64,000 bases of DNA from Reticulitermes lucifugus (GCA_026260175.1 JAKCWW010000046.1:123807-187806); one strand, 5' to 3'. Counted from the stretch's first letter, positions 1 through 11,329 are shown. The notes: generated by a model from the letters alone, not told the origin. Program-made: numbers and translations.

Positions 1-175
1 GTTTTACCAAATGGCAATAAGTTCTGGTCAAATCGAGTGTTTCCAGGGAAATGTTTAACTAAGTAATATTGTTATTGTAAAAATACTGAAATCGTCAACC
101 AGGCCTACAATTCACAGCAATGGTTTTTCTAGCGGGTTGTTTTATTTATATATATATATTTATTTATTTACTGTT

Positions 176-481
176 GCTGGGCCGTGCCATGGCTCAGGCG
201 ATAAATCGCTGGCATCTTACAGCTGAGATATGAGTTCAATCCCAGGCCAGCCCGTGTGGAATTTGTGGTCGACAAAGTGGCACTGGCACAGGTTTTTCTT
301 CAGGCCTCCTGTCGTTTTCTCCTTATCAGCATCATTACACCAATTCTTCATACTCATTCACCTATCGCAGACGCGACTTTTACTTCATAATTGACGCGTG
401 TTTCGATAACACACAAATTGTTTTTGTTGCTGTAACTGTCAGTGCGTAAATAAGTTATTATTATTATTATTATTATTATTA
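176..481 (+). mobile_element. tRNA-derived SINE, family 1
   Basis: The head resembles a tRNA with an A-box-like TGGCTCAGGCG and a B-box-like GAGTTCAATCCC at about 230-243. The body ends in a pyrimidine-rich stretch (TTTTCTCCTTATCAGCATCA). It is followed by an ATT microsatellite (456-481) that could be the SINE tail. The same body occurs at 6506. Confidence 0.55.
456..481. repeat. ATT microsatellite
   Basis: About eight ATT/TTA units; may be the tail of the SINE at 176. Confidence 0.9.
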
Positions 482-2249
482 CGAAAATTCTAAAGCCATA
501 TCCTGAAGTACTGTGTAGTTGTATGGAACATATCTCAAACAATGAACGGAGTAAAACCTAAGGTTTATAGTTAAAAACTGTACAGTACCGGATTTGTGTG
601 TGCCAAATTTGAGCCAATAAATTTGAGCCTAACATGTCACATATTGCTTCATATTAATGACTGCTTGCATGTGTATCTGCCAATGTGAACCGTCATACTG
701 CAACATTTTCTTGTGGATAAGTCTAGCGACTAATAATTTCAGATTACTTTATTGGCATATTGCAAGAAACTTTTTCACTTGCGTCTGCTTAATTGAATAT
801 ATTTTGCTGATGGTGGGATATATAGGGAAGGGGAGAAGGAAGAGATGGCATGAATGTTGAGTGAGGGGGCAAATTTGATCTCTTGATATCTAAATGCGTT
901 TTGATGTTTTAAATTCAACACAGGGGTTAGAGAGCTCTTATTTTTGAGTGTAGGGGAGTGAGGAAGGGAGTGGAATAAAGGAAGATGAGTAAGTTCAGAC
1001 AGGAATTCGACGATGTGTAAGTCAAGTCATACAAGAAGGAAAAAAATGGAGGAAGAAAGGGCTACGGGAAGCAATAAAAAAAATAAAGAAGATAAGGGTC
1101 AATGAAGACCAGAATGGGACAGTTGATGAGGAATTGGAGCAAGGAGAAGTAAAATCGCGGATAATTAAAATACAAACTATTGCCGTGTGTTTACATTAAT
1201 TTATTCTTCTGTCTGTCTGGACTTTTCCAAGGTTTTGATAACAGACTCAGTGCTGCGAGATTTATATTCATAATTATTTGAGGTCTCAGTTTTTACTTAA
1301 TACTTAACTCATCTGCATCCTTTATTCATCTCAGAATTTTCTCTCTGTGCTTAATAGGACGTTATGTTTTACAAACAATGTAAACAGAGCGGAATCTGTT
1401 ACGTTTCCAAAGCCTAGAATAAATCCCTCTTGGCTCCTCTCGCTAATTGGTCGCTGAACCGATTTTCGTCTCCCTCTCATCATCTCAATATGCGATTTTT
1501 TTAAAAGCTTACGCGGTAGATGGAAAATATTTAAACTGAAAAGCACCAACATGCATTAACTCACCCGCTGTGTGTTTCTTCGCTTTCAAGCGACGGGTAA
1601 TATTGTTTGAGTTAATTGAACTACTATTAGGTGGATTCTGTAAGTAATTAATTTAATCCATATTTACAAAAAATAGGATATATTGTCATCAGCATATCAC
1701 TGCAGATATTTTAACCTTTAAAAAACTGTTCCGGATAAAAATTTACAGGCATAACTTAATGTGATGTGTAATTTAAATAAAGTACTATTATGGGTAAAAT
1801 TAGTGCCAAGGTAAAGAAAAAGAACTAATTCATTTGTTTCTGTTGAAATGAGTTGTACATTCTTCATCCTGCTTCTGGGCTGAAATACGAGTAATACAAA
1901 TTGGAAGCTTCAAACAAATCGACGTCAAGAAATATTTGCAAGTGATATACAGGAGAATACTCCTTATTAAAAAGCATGTTATTGGCAACTGTAAGCTCGA
2001 GGTTCAGTGGTTAAGAAAGAAAACTGAGAGGTGGAGAAAATTACGGAAGTATCATCTTAATTTTGTTACTTGATATGTAATATTATTAAGATGATTAACC
2101 CCAGGTCGTTAACCTAAAACACGTGTGGGGGCTTTTGGCCTATTTATAGAGAATTTTATTTCGAAAAACCTGAGGAAAAGTAGGTGTGTAAAAGGGGGTA
2201 ATTTTGTGGTGGAAATATGATGTGAGGCCTGAGCTTAGCGTCCAGTAAC
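482..2249. other. No recognisable feature
   Basis: Mixed AT-rich DNA with a purine-rich patch at 940-1150. The open frames are short and match no family I know. Confidence 0.5.
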
Positions 2250-2590
2250 AGGCTTTCGTGAAGAAAATAATGGACCTTTTTTACCTCATTCATTGCGTAG
2301 TCTGTCTTGCTAGAGGTCCATAACCTATTTCCAAGCCAGTTTTCAAGAGAATGCAATCTAGTGCTTCCCTTTTTCAAATTCCATTAGCTTCTCTTTTTCT
2401 TAAGATCAAGTAGCTTTTTACGTCTTCTTCCTCGTATTCTCATCCCTTACATATTATTTTCAATCTTTCCTTCAAAAACGCGTTTTATAAGTCACGCAAG
2501 ATGTGACCAGTCAGGCTAGCCTTCCTTCGTTTTACTGTATGCAGGACGCTCCCTAATACCTTGACTGTGTAATGCTTCGTTCTTTACGTA
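2250..2590 (-). mobile_element. Second LINE family: reverse transcriptase tail, copy 3
   Basis: The minus strand aligns at nucleotide level with 28050 and 43950: the TCACATCTTGCGTG segment (GHILR), CGAGGAAGAAGACGTAAAAA (RGRRRK), then GGTTATGGACC and AAGACAGACTACGCAATG. Numerous stops and indels make this the oldest of the three copies. Confidence 0.7.
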
Positions 2591-2869
2591 TAGAATTGAA
2601 AAAAAAAGCTCTTGACGTCCTAATTGAATACCAGTTTTAGGAAAAATAAACTGCATCGTGCTGTTAACACATATCCCACTGTTATATGATAGGGTGTTAT
2701 TTCAGGTGCAGATGTTGGCGTGTATAACGTGAGATAAGGTGGGAATGAGACGACTGATAGGTGGGACAGGATGTGGAAAGAGCAATATTATGTGTGCATG
2801 TATGTAAAGTGAGGAAGTTTGTCTTTGTGCACGCTATGAAGGCATATAGACTTGTAGAGGTGTAGATCT

Positions 2870-3090
2870 AGTCGTTGTTAAATTTTGAACTAAATGGAAG
2901 TGTGTGGACAGTTTCACGCTACAACCGCTTTACACTTGGAGGAAAGTGCTCACGGTGCCTGTTGAATATGGGGCTTGTTTGGCACCACACACTCTGGCCG
3001 CTGTGAAGAAAATTAAAAAAAAAACTTTTCTTTGTCGGGAATCGAACCACTAACCTGTTCACTGTACCGACTAAGCTGTCCGCGTTTTAT
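2870..3090 (-). mobile_element. tRNA-derived SINE, family 2, reverse orientation
   Basis: On the minus strand the head has CAGCTTAGTCGGTACAGTG (A-box) and TAGTGGTTCGATTCCCGAC (B-box), followed by a T-run, GGCCAGAGTGTGTGGTGCC, and CCACACACTTCC as in the copy at 22014. The tRNA-like head is the best preserved of the window. Confidence 0.6.
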
Positions 3091-3663
3091 CATGTATGTA
3101 TGTGTATAGTATAGATGGCGTTAAGCACCAAGAAAGAAATACCCCCTTAATAATGCAGAACGCGTTTGATATTGAAAAATATTAGGTCTTGTGACTAGCT
3201 TCACTTAGAATCTTTGTTACTTCCTTGAGAAGGACAAACACCAAATTACTTAACAAGTACATTTCAGTTGACAGTCTTGTGTTTCAGCTCAAGATGTTAC
3301 TTGTACAACTTGTAATTGTGGCTACTCCCCTCCATTTAAGTGTTTAGTCTATAGACAGCATGATTGAAAATGACTTTACTGGTAAACTTCATAAATATGT
3401 CTCTGAAAGCACTAAATGGACAGACAGCTCAACGCCAGAAGGCAGAAAACTCGCAGAGCTTGTCATCTGTACCATCTGTACACAAGTAAGTTCGCAAACA
3501 GAATTTGCTCTACGGTTATGGTTAAAACATTGTGCGCCCATTCTTTATGTTATTATGTTTTGCTACAAAATAGTGATAACATGATGTTACGGAACGCTAT
3601 CTGCTGCAAGTGCTATTGTTCTTGTAACGCCCTTGATGGTTCCTGCAGAAGTACCGAGTTGTG
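3091..3663. other. No recognisable feature
   Basis: Two overlapping short frames at 3360-3673 have no recognisable content. Confidence 0.5.
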
Positions 3664-3990
3664 TTTGAACTAACTAACTAGCTAACTAACTAAAGGTGCC
3701 TAAATAACTAACTGACTGACTTACTTACTTACTGACCGACTGACTGAGTAACGAATTGGCTAACTAAGTACTGACTCCATGGAGGAAAGCTCTTCTTGAT
3801 AAGCTAATATTCCTAGAATTGGTCACCAAATTCTAATCTTCTTTTACGACCCGAAGGTCCACTAGCGTGTTCACAAGAGCTTCCCACTGGCCCCTGTCTT
3901 AAATCAAATAAATGCAGTCCACACCCAAGCAATTCGTGATTAGGGTAAATCTTATATTGTCCTTTCATGCTCTGAGGGATTTTCCCCAAG
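3664..3990 (-). mobile_element. Diverged LINE 3' end with a long tetranucleotide tail
   Basis: The block around 3780-3920 aligns with the 3' end at 7470-7620, including CTCCATGGAG, the AGCTCTTCTTGATAAGCT stretch, and the segment encoding HLFDLRQGPVGSSCEHASG, which is a frame-shifted reading of the family's [15 protein letters not shown]. The tail side (3665-3775 on the plus strand) is over 100 bp of TAAC/TTAC/TGAC-type tetranucleotides, much longer than at the other copies. A 151-codon open frame runs over it on the minus strand (4268-3813), but its N-terminal two thirds resemble nothing I know. Confidence 0.7.
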
Positions 3991-4769
3991 TCATATTTTT
4001 TGACTAAACTTTTTTTAAATTTCTCAGCTGTCCCATGTATGCAACATGACTTTCCCATCTCGTGTTCCTTGATTCGATGCCCCGAATGTGTTTTCAGATT
4101 ATGTGGTAGACAACGTGTTGAGGGGGAGGGCATGGTACCTACACTTATGCCTTTTGCTTTTTTTAGCTGCATTGCGTCACGCACGTAACTGTTCCTGCCA
4201 TAGTTTCCCTCCTGCACAATCCAATGCACAGACCGAAAAAATGGATTAACACTCAAAAGGTACAACATTTATAACTCTCATTCTGAAAGTTTTCCCAGTG
4301 GATTTTGAAATATTAATAAGCCATTGGCATTAAGTACAGTCATCGGTTATTTTACGCATTTGCATTAATAACATTTTTCTATGAAACTCCCCATAAATCT
4401 TCAGAGGAAAAAAATTGGATATTATTAAAACTGGATATACTTCAAAGGCTTTGATATACTTATATTCATTCATCTAAAATTAATCTGAAACTAGTCTACA
4501 ATATATGCAATAATTCAGTTCGTACCTCACAAAGAACACTTCTTCCATGGGAAAGAACGTTTCGTGAATGCTATGTACGGAAGTAATCGCTGTGTATTGC
4601 AAGAATCATAAGGACTTTTATCAGTGCGCTATGTGGCGAAAAGCTAAGTTTTTCTGTTAGTTCGTACGTGAGATAACCACCGTGCTTTAAAAGAATAATG
4701 AAACATTCAGATAAATAAATAAACAAATATTTTGAGAAATTTTTCTCTTCATGAAATAATTCGGCTATA

Positions 4770-4846
4770 CAGGGTATACACAAAAGAATGGTGCTGTTTC
4801 CCTTTATTCACCATTGAAACCGCACCATTCTTTTGTGTATACTCTG
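4770..4846. mobile_element. Tiny palindromic MITE with TA-type flanks
   Basis: Inverted repeats CAGGGTATACACAAAAGAAT-GGTGC and its complement (4770-4794 with 4822-4846), one mismatch; a 27-bp spacer; TATA on both sides (4766-4769, 4847-4850). Fits a Tc1/mariner-type mini-element. Confidence 0.65.
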
Positions 4847-5588
4847 TATAAGTAGCATAGTTGCATTGTTTCGTGAATGTAGGGAGGAATTATATATGTA
4901 ACTTATATATGTACGTGTATATAGCGTTTGGCAACAAATTTTTTCCTACCATTTTTTCTTGTTAGTTTCATGTTTTTTTTTCACTTTGACTTGGAATTCC
5001 TTCCTGTCCCATTTCCCTCGTCACAGTTTCCCTTGGGAATAAAAGTATAGAAAATTCCTTCGAAGATTCGTGTCTTTGTCAATAAAAGATACTACATTGT
5101 TCGGCAAAAGTAAAACTTGCCCGTGTTTGTAACTAAGCAAGGGAATTCTACCATTGGTGTACATAATACATTAATGCAATCTAGACATTGTTTCTAGAAA
5201 GTTCTTCAACACAAGGGTGGCCAGTCGAATAAAGTAAAACTTACATTCCAGTCGACTTTTATATAAAGTTACAGAATGAAACTTGCCCGCTTTTGTTGTT
5301 TCTCTTGGTGTTTACCCTCCATTTTCTTACATTCGCATCATCAAAAATTTTCCTAATGACCTTTTTCATCTGTGTTTGATTACTTGATATCTGACACGGA
5401 ACTGAGTTTAAGTATGTGCAGAAAGTCTTCTGACCGGCTCAGTTCATAAAACTTATATTTCATATATGTATGTTATGCAGACAAATGTACACAGTGTTAT
5501 GTTATTTAACACAATTGTATTAAATTTTTCACTACTCTAATACTTATCAGTTGTTCATTGTTAATTAAATGCCAGGGGAGGCTCCGGC

Positions 5589-5638
5589 NNNNNNNNNNNN
5601 NNNNNNNNNNNNNNNNNNNNNNNNNNNNNNNNNNNNNN
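5589..5638. other. Assembly gap, 50 N
   Basis: Exactly 50 N, probably a placeholder length. GGCTCCGG stands on both sides, which suggests a collapsed tandem repeat. Confidence 0.95.
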
Positions 5639-5771
5639 GCTCCGGCCCCCCAAGTAGAGGCTCCAGAAGCTGGTAAATGGCACGGCTTGAAATAAATGTA
5701 GGTCTTTTGTGTATAATTGTTGGAAAACTGAAAATAAAGCTCTTATAATTAAAAAAAAATGATTAAATGTT

Positions 5772-5814
5772 GCCCAACATGTTTCTAGCCTATATAAGGC
5801 TCATCTTCAGGGGC
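5772..5814 (-). ncRNA. Hammerhead-like motif, left arm of an inverted pair
   Basis: Minus strand: helix I GCCC (5814-5811) pairs with GGGC (5775-5772); core CTGAAGA (5810-5804), then an additional T; helix II AGCC/GGCT with loop TTATATA; GAAAC (5785-5781); two-base loop; triplet GTT with predicted cleavage between 5776 and 5775. A G-A mismatch sits at the base of helix II. Confidence 0.6.
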
Positions 5815-5924
5815 TCTTTTGTTGAAATTACAACAGCTATATTATTGTTATATTAAATTTTTTAAATTTTTTAAAATATAATTTTATATACCAATAATAT
5901 AGCTGTTGTAATTTCAACAAAAGA

Positions 5925-5967
5925 GCCCCTGAAGATGATCCTTATATAGGCTAGAAACATGTTGGGC
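5925..5967 (+). ncRNA. Hammerhead-like motif, right arm of the inverted pair
   Basis: Mirror copy of 5772-5814: helix I GCCC/GGGC (5925-5928 with 5964-5967), core CTGAAGA (5929-5935), additional T, a helix II with one changed base, GAAAC (5954-5958) and triplet GTT. The loss of a helix II pair relative to the left arm suggests decay. Confidence 0.58.
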
Positions 5968-6104
5968 AACATTTAATAAAATTTTGTTAAATAACATAAC
6001 ACTGTGTACATTTGTCTGCATAACATATATACAATTAAAAATGTACGGTACAAGTAACGTAAACTTATATTTCATACTTAATGTCTGCTTCATAATAAAC
6101 TTCA

Positions 6105-6148
6105 AATCCCTGACGATGGCACAGTAGTGCCGAAACATGTTGCAGTGA
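6105..6148 (+). ncRNA. Hammerhead-like motif without helix I
   Basis: Core CTGACGA (6110-6116), additional T, perfect five-pair helix II GGCAC/GTGCC with loop AGTA, GAAAC (6132-6136), two-base loop, triplet GTT. The sequences that should form helix I (AAATCC and GCAGTG) hardly pair, so this copy is probably inactive. Confidence 0.5.
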
Positions 6149-6505
6149 TAAGAGACTATACTATTGCGTATGTTGTATGTGCTTTTAGTTGGTTTGGTAA
6201 AAGAAACTTAGTTCAACATATATTTTTCATAAATACGTCTTGATGTTTGTTTTGCGAAATGTGTCAAAACGCTTAAGTTTTTACGTAAACACTTGTTATG
6301 TTTACTGTTATTCAATATACATTCCTAAACATTAAACATTACGTTCTTTGTAATAGAATAACAGTGATTGTGTCAACAATCCTTTTGTATTGTTATGAGA
6401 GCTCATCGTGCGGCCTAACAGCAAAACGTATATTACAAGAGCCATAGAGCAATGTGCAACAGAAACTATTTGAACGTAAGCGACGTGAGTTTTACGTGCA
6501 GTTTA

Positions 6506-6695
6506 AGTTAGTTGCCGGCCTCTCACCGCGGAAGCTCCGGTTCAATACTAGGCTAGTCCGTTTGCGCTTTGTCGTGGGCAAAATGTCACAAGGACGCACT
6601 TCTGTTTTCCCCTGTCAGTATCATTCAACAATGCTACGCACATTTCATTCATTCACCTCCTGCAATCGTAGCAATGTAGAGCGTCGTTAAATAAA
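6506..6695 (+). mobile_element. tRNA-derived SINE, family 1
   Basis: Head with CTCCGGTTCAATACTAGG (B-box-like, about 6532-6550) and a body TTTTCCCCTGTCAGTATCAT then TTCATTCATTCACCTCCTGC, matching 310-365. Ends near AAATAAAAC. Confidence 0.55.
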
Positions 6696-6700
6696 ACTTT

Positions 6701-7439
6701 TTCCTCTCTCTTAGGAATTACGTAACAAGGAACTTCGCACATCGTACTAGTAAAATAGTGTCATTCGAATCGGAAGTTAATATAGAAAGTTACACTCAGA
6801 CATACTTATGTCACAGTAATAATATCAAAGGATATGCGATGGGCGGAGCATATAGCAAGCATTGAAAGGACAACGTACGTATACCAAATTTATTTTATAA
6901 AGTCTCTCAGGGAAGCTACCTATAATAAAACGTAAGCATAGATTCGTTATACTATTAAAAGCATATTACGTAAATAGGCCTAGAAATTGTGGAGTGAATG
7001 CGTCATAGTATAGGGACCAAGGGCAGGCTCTTGCGACCACGGTAATATACTTTGGGGTTGCATAAAAGACAGTTAATTTCTTGATCAGTTGAGCAACTGT
7101 TAGCTTACAGGGTAATTATATTCTATTTAAGTACCTGGTTTCTTTAGTTGTTAGTAGAGTACTTAGTTATGTAAACGTACGGATCTAACGAGGAAGACGA
7201 TATCAGGTTATAATGATTGTGCGGAAAGCCTGCAAGACCGAGAAGGAAATTGAAGGGTGACACTTAATAATTTTAGAAGAATAGGATGTAAAAGTGGGAG
7301 GTTGTTGGAACTCCCTCTGGATCGGATGCTGATTACCCATCATTGAGTTAATTTGTTGTTTATTTACAAGGACTGGCATTTAGCACACGACAGCGTCCTG
7401 ACCTTCGCGGTCATAACTGTGTTAGAGGAATCGCCCAAT
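6701..7439. other. Mostly featureless; possible LINE 3'-UTR scrap at 7076-7110
   Basis: AATTTCTTGATCAGTTGAGC near 7076 resembles the first line of the LINE 3'-UTR (AATTTCTTGACTAGCTGAGG at 51770), but it is too short to call. Confidence 0.4.
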
Positions 7440-7675
7440 TGAACGGACATACTAACTAACTAAGTAATTAACTCCATGGAGCAGAGTCCTTCTTGAGAAG
7501 CTAACAGGTCCTCAGCTATTCAAGAAATTCCCCGCATTTTTGGAACCCAAAGGTTCATTACCGCATTCACAAGAGCCCGCCATCTGTCCCTATCCTGAGC
7601 CAGATCACTTCAGTCCATGCCTCCCCATCCCACTTCTTGAAGATCCATTTTAATATTATCCCCCCACAGTTAACG
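7440..7675 (-). mobile_element. LINE 3' end (same family as 50965)
   Basis: On the minus strand the frame reads [16 protein letters not shown], a stop, [29 protein letters not shown] and a stop. It ends exactly like the copy at 50965, and the following untranslated region is nearly identical to 51757-51855. The element finishes in a tail which on the plus strand is TAACTAACTAAGTAATTAAC. This copy supplies the part of the protein that is hidden by the gap at 51489. Confidence 0.85.
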
Positions 7676-7680
7676 GACGT

Positions 7681-8771
7681 ACTGTGCCAAAAATTCTTAT
7701 GATCTTACTTTTCTGTATAATTTTATCAGGGAACTAAAGCTACTTAATGGTATACTGATTAGTGTGTTTATTAAGAGGTTCCCAAAAATTCTTGATTATT
7801 TACAGTAGAGTGTTAGTGATTACGTTACACTGCCCTCTTGTTGTAGCTCTTGGAATCCAGACACGCGTCAAAGTTGCCGTTGCATTTACGGTTCCTACTT
7901 CATTCATTATATATACCGATTTATACATTATTTATGAAGGAAAGAAGAGTTTTAATTACATACGCATATGAAACGTGGAATTATTTTAGAGCGTAGTTAA
8001 AAATTCTGTACGAGGAAGACCTTTGAAAGCTTTTGTATGTTCGCTTCAGCTGGAGCAGTCGAAGTGTCATGTCGTCAGATGAGTGACTGGTCAAGGAAAC
8101 TAGGTATTCTCATTTCTAGCAAACGCAAATTACCGAACACGGAAGGAATTTGTTTTTTCTGTTGCTGATTGGTAGGCTTTGAGTTGAATCAGCCTCTATA
8201 TTTATATGTAAATATGTTCTCATTATTGGTTCATGAAAAGAAAAAATGCAAGGTTTGCTCTAAGCTATGTGTCTCTACACCACTGGTCCAAGAACACGTA
8301 TGAGAGAATGGATGTAACGCTCCTAATTTTTTAACATTGTCATTAAAATGTGGAAGTTTGACATTTCGAAGTTTTAATGCCATTACACGGACATTTATCG
8401 TCTATCATGAAAGTCAGATTTATTACGTGATAATTGACAGCAGCGCATATTACGTTTCTGTTTTTATCGTACCCTTGAATGTTCTTGTTTATACTTGAGT
8501 CCAAATGTTTTCTGTTATTTCGTACATGATAATATTAGTTCGCACGAACTCCGAAAATAATCCTGAATGTTGTCAGTTGCTTTTGCAGACCAATGCGAAA
8601 AGTGACTATTAGGGTAATCCGAAAATTGGCAAAAGGGCTGAAAATTCATACATATCATATTTAAGGTTTCTGCTTTACTAAGTTGTGTGCAAAATCTCTG
8701 TAGAAGTGAAATTTTCTGAGATACATAGCGACAAAAAAAAGTTGTCATTGCGGCGTCTGTCCCAGACATGC
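7681..8771. other. No recognisable feature
   Basis: Short frames only; none matches a known family. Confidence 0.5.
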
Positions 8772-9034
8772 CGGTAGAGACGCCGCTTTTTAGCAGGGAT
8801 AGATGCCGCTATGTATGGAGAGATGCCGCTCTTTGAAAATGTTTTGTGAATTCAAGAAGCAAGATAAGTAAATTAAAGCCGTTGAACTTTATTCAAATAA
8901 AGAAACAATATTAACATTAAAATAGAAAATATATCACGAGTACACAATATTTCAACCCAATGAACTCAAGAGTCTTAAGTTGTAGTGAACAAAATATTCT
9001 ATATCCTCTTCTGCATCTTGCTGTTTTTCTCTCA

Positions 9035-10150
9035 CAGTAACTTCCTACCGCAGTGGAAGCATTTGTCTTTGTATGGAGAACAGAACTCGTGCAGCCAGTT
9101 TCTGCAACGCACACATTCGATTATCTTCCTCAGTTATTTGCAAGTACTTTTCCCAGCATTCACGGCATTTATTTTCAGACTCTTCAGATGTCGCTTGTTT
9201 ATATTTTTTAAAGAGTTATTTTTCTGCATTTTCTGATCTTGTAGACCTGAAGTATTGGGACTGTTTACACTTCCGATTTTCCTCTGCTCTTTGACTTTAT
9301 TTCCTTCTTGATTCTTTCGCTTCTCCTCGGTATTTTTAGCTTCTTCAACGGGAACAAAAGAATTGCTTTTCTGAAATTAAGTACAGTCAAACCCCATTAT
9401 AACGACATCGGTTTATACGACACATCGTCTACAGCGTCAGGTACTCTGTGGTTCCAATTAATTCGTCACTGTTAACCGTAACACTCCTCGGTTATAACGA
9501 TACAAAATATTCAGTCCCTTTCATGACGTTATAACCGAGTTCAACTCTATTTCCTCTGTATTTTCAGTACTGGACTAATATTCCAAAAGTTTAAAAGAAG
9601 TAACTTCTTCAGGGGAAGTATCAGAAGGCAGTGTAGTATTCAGAGTATTTAACGAAGGTCCTGCTGAGATAGGTAACACATTTTGACAGTTGGTTCCTGA
9701 AGTAGAGGGTGCACAAATCGGAGCCATATCTGGAGGCGCTGTTTTCATAAAAGTTGCAGTTTCATTGGTTTGATAAATGGAGAAGAAATATTCTGGCACT
9801 CTGTTACGGTTTAAAGGATAAATACCCGTTGGCTCAAAAGCACCTACATCAACACCCGTGGAAGCAGCTATATTCCAAGCAAACCCGATGAGCGCGCTAT
9901 GTGATATCGAATGATTTTCCTTTGTGGATTCTGCTTCATTCAAGCTGCGGCTGCGTTTTTGAAATGCTTCTTTAAAGGCCCAAAAAAGCACTTATTCAAA
10001 GGCTGTAAGGCATGAGTACAGTGACTCGGTAGAAAAATTATAGTGACGTTATTTTCAACAGCAGCGTGAAACCGTAAAAAGATAGCTGCAGTGAGCTCTG
10101 TGGCCATCTAAAAGTAGAAAGACCTTCCATGAATTTTTGTGTTTGAGGAC
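9035..10150 (-). pseudogene. Tigger/pogo-like transposase relic, C-terminal half
   Basis: Read on the minus strand from about 10150, fragments in changing frames match the second half of a Tigger/Jerky-type DDE transposase: VFLLLDGHRAH (motif with the second catalytic Asp), then NNVTIIFLPSHCTHALQPL and CFFGPLKKHFKN (about 10065-9965), then FAWNIAASTGVDVGAFEPTG and IYPLNRNRVPEYFF (about 9890-9785). The 3' end encodes a cysteine-rich finger, CRECWEKYLQITEED and then CVRCRNWLHEFCSPYKDKC and FHCGRKLL, stopping near 9036. At least three frameshifts and several stops separate these pieces, and a 164-bp element interrupts the frame at 9384-9547. The N-terminal DNA-binding half and the first catalytic Asp are absent. 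The gene is therefore not functional. Confidence 0.82.
9384..9547. mobile_element. 164-bp MITE nested in the Tigger relic
   Basis: The left end CAGTCAAACCCCATTATAAC and the complement of the right end, GAGTTGAACTCGGTTATAAC, form terminal inverted repeats. TA dinucleotides flank the element (9382-9383 and 9548-9549), as expected for a Tc1/mariner/pogo target. It sits between two parts of the transposase frame, the upstream part ending in FKLLEY and the downstream part resuming with a lysine/glutamate-rich linker, so it inserted after the host element. It has no coding capacity. Confidence 0.7.
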
Positions 10151-10312
10151 TATTTCCGATTCATGTACACATCTGACCCTGGGAGTAAGATGATAGAGCA
10201 ATAGAACAGATACTTTTTAGTACTGTATAAATTATATATAGCATGTTTCCAAAATGATTTGGAATTAAGTGCGGCATCTATCCCTTAAGTTTTTTGCGAT
10301 GCCTCTCTCAAT

Positions 10313-11329
10313 CTTCAGGGAGAGAAGCCTCACCCTTCCTCTTGCCGAAAGGAATGAAGAACATGGCGGCTACGTGACGTGAAGGCAAGGTCAACAACGC
10401 CGAAAACCTCTAATGTATCATGATTGCATAGGTACTTCGATTAGAACTAATTAAGATACATTTAGTGAACACTACAAAAAGTTCGAGCATAAAATTAATA
10501 AACTCGCCGCATAAAATCAGTCATAAGTCTCGCAAAACAGCGCCGATATTCACTACGTTCATTCCCAACACCTCTCCAGACTCACTGAATAAGCATGTGC
10601 TGCGATCTACAGAGGCTTGCCAGAACCCACCAAACAAGAAAATGCGGCGTCTCTCCCGCCGCGGCAACTCTCCCGGAATTACTATACATTCGTTACGTCT
10701 GCCCGTTCGTCTGAATGTGTGTACATGTGTCGGTGTGTGTAGGTTACTTGATTAATTATATTGGTTACTGAAAGGACTTATTGTCGCCCGATGAAGCTGC
10801 TTCATACCAATGCATGGGGATCCACTAGGATACGTATCTGCCTACCTGACTACTGTTCGACCGCGTCACGTGATAGACAAGTCTCTACATACGTGAATGA
10901 CGTGACTTGGGTTCCTACATTCGAATTCGTGTCCCACGTACAGTAATTATGCATACAACGGGCTTGAGCTTGTGAAGGAAATGTTTCGAATTATGCTGAA
11001 ACTAACTAGCAACTTTACCCTTCTAAGGCGGTACTAACCGCCTGGTACTTACCTAGTTAAATGTTGCGTTATACGAATAAATTGCATCATTTACATGTTA
11101 AAAATGTAGGTACTGTTATGTACATGGGTTGGGGCTGGCGAATCCATAAATTTATTGGATACGGAACAAAAGAGCAGGGTTTGATATAAAACGCGTAGAG
11201 ATTTTCTCTACGCCACCGGCTTGGGGGCCATTCAACCTCTATCAAGGGGGTACCGTCACTTTTTCCTCTGCAGTATACACAGGAAAACGTGTTCTTGCTG
11301 TTTTCGTGTGTTAACAGTGTTTTGATGAT
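10313..11329. other. No recognisable feature
   Basis: Includes a 96-codon frame (10465-10755) of no known family and a second GCGGCGTCTCTCCCGCCG stretch near 10645 that echoes the Tigger-like end. Confidence 0.45.

Larger units (their letters stand above)
5440..6090. mobile_element. Palindromic element around two head-to-head hammerheads
   Basis: Inner arms (about 5760-5850 and 5887-5985) are inverted copies over some 85 bp. Outer arms also match in inverted orientation: the complement of 5465-5520 and the sequence at 5984-6035 share GTTAAATAACATAACACTGT and ACATTTGTCTGCATAACAT. A gap and a GC-rich repeat (GGCTCCGG on both sides of the N run) sit in the left half, perhaps a separate insertion. 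There is no coding capacity. Confidence 0.5.
8772..10312 (-). mobile_element. Internally deleted Tigger-like DNA transposon
   Basis: The transposase relic is bracketed by imperfect inverted repeats. The left copy (about 8772-8815) reads GAGACGCCGC, then GGGATAGATGCCGC. The complement of the right copy (about 10265-10312) reads GAGAGGCATCGC, then GGGATAGATGCCGC. Shorter relatives of the same motif (GAGATGCCGC) recur just inside the left end at 8820-8832. The body is about 1.5 kb and only has room for the transposase C-terminal half, so the 5' coding part was probably lost by internal deletion. No clean target duplication was identified, and element ends are approximate. Confidence 0.55.

Noticed and set aside
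3813-4268. 151-codon minus-strand frame
   Set aside because: Its 3' third lies in a LINE 3' end, read in a shifted frame; the remainder has no recognisable content.
10355-10385. YY1-like ATGGCGGC strings here and at 13603
   Set aside because: Single short motifs, no core promoter or exon close by.
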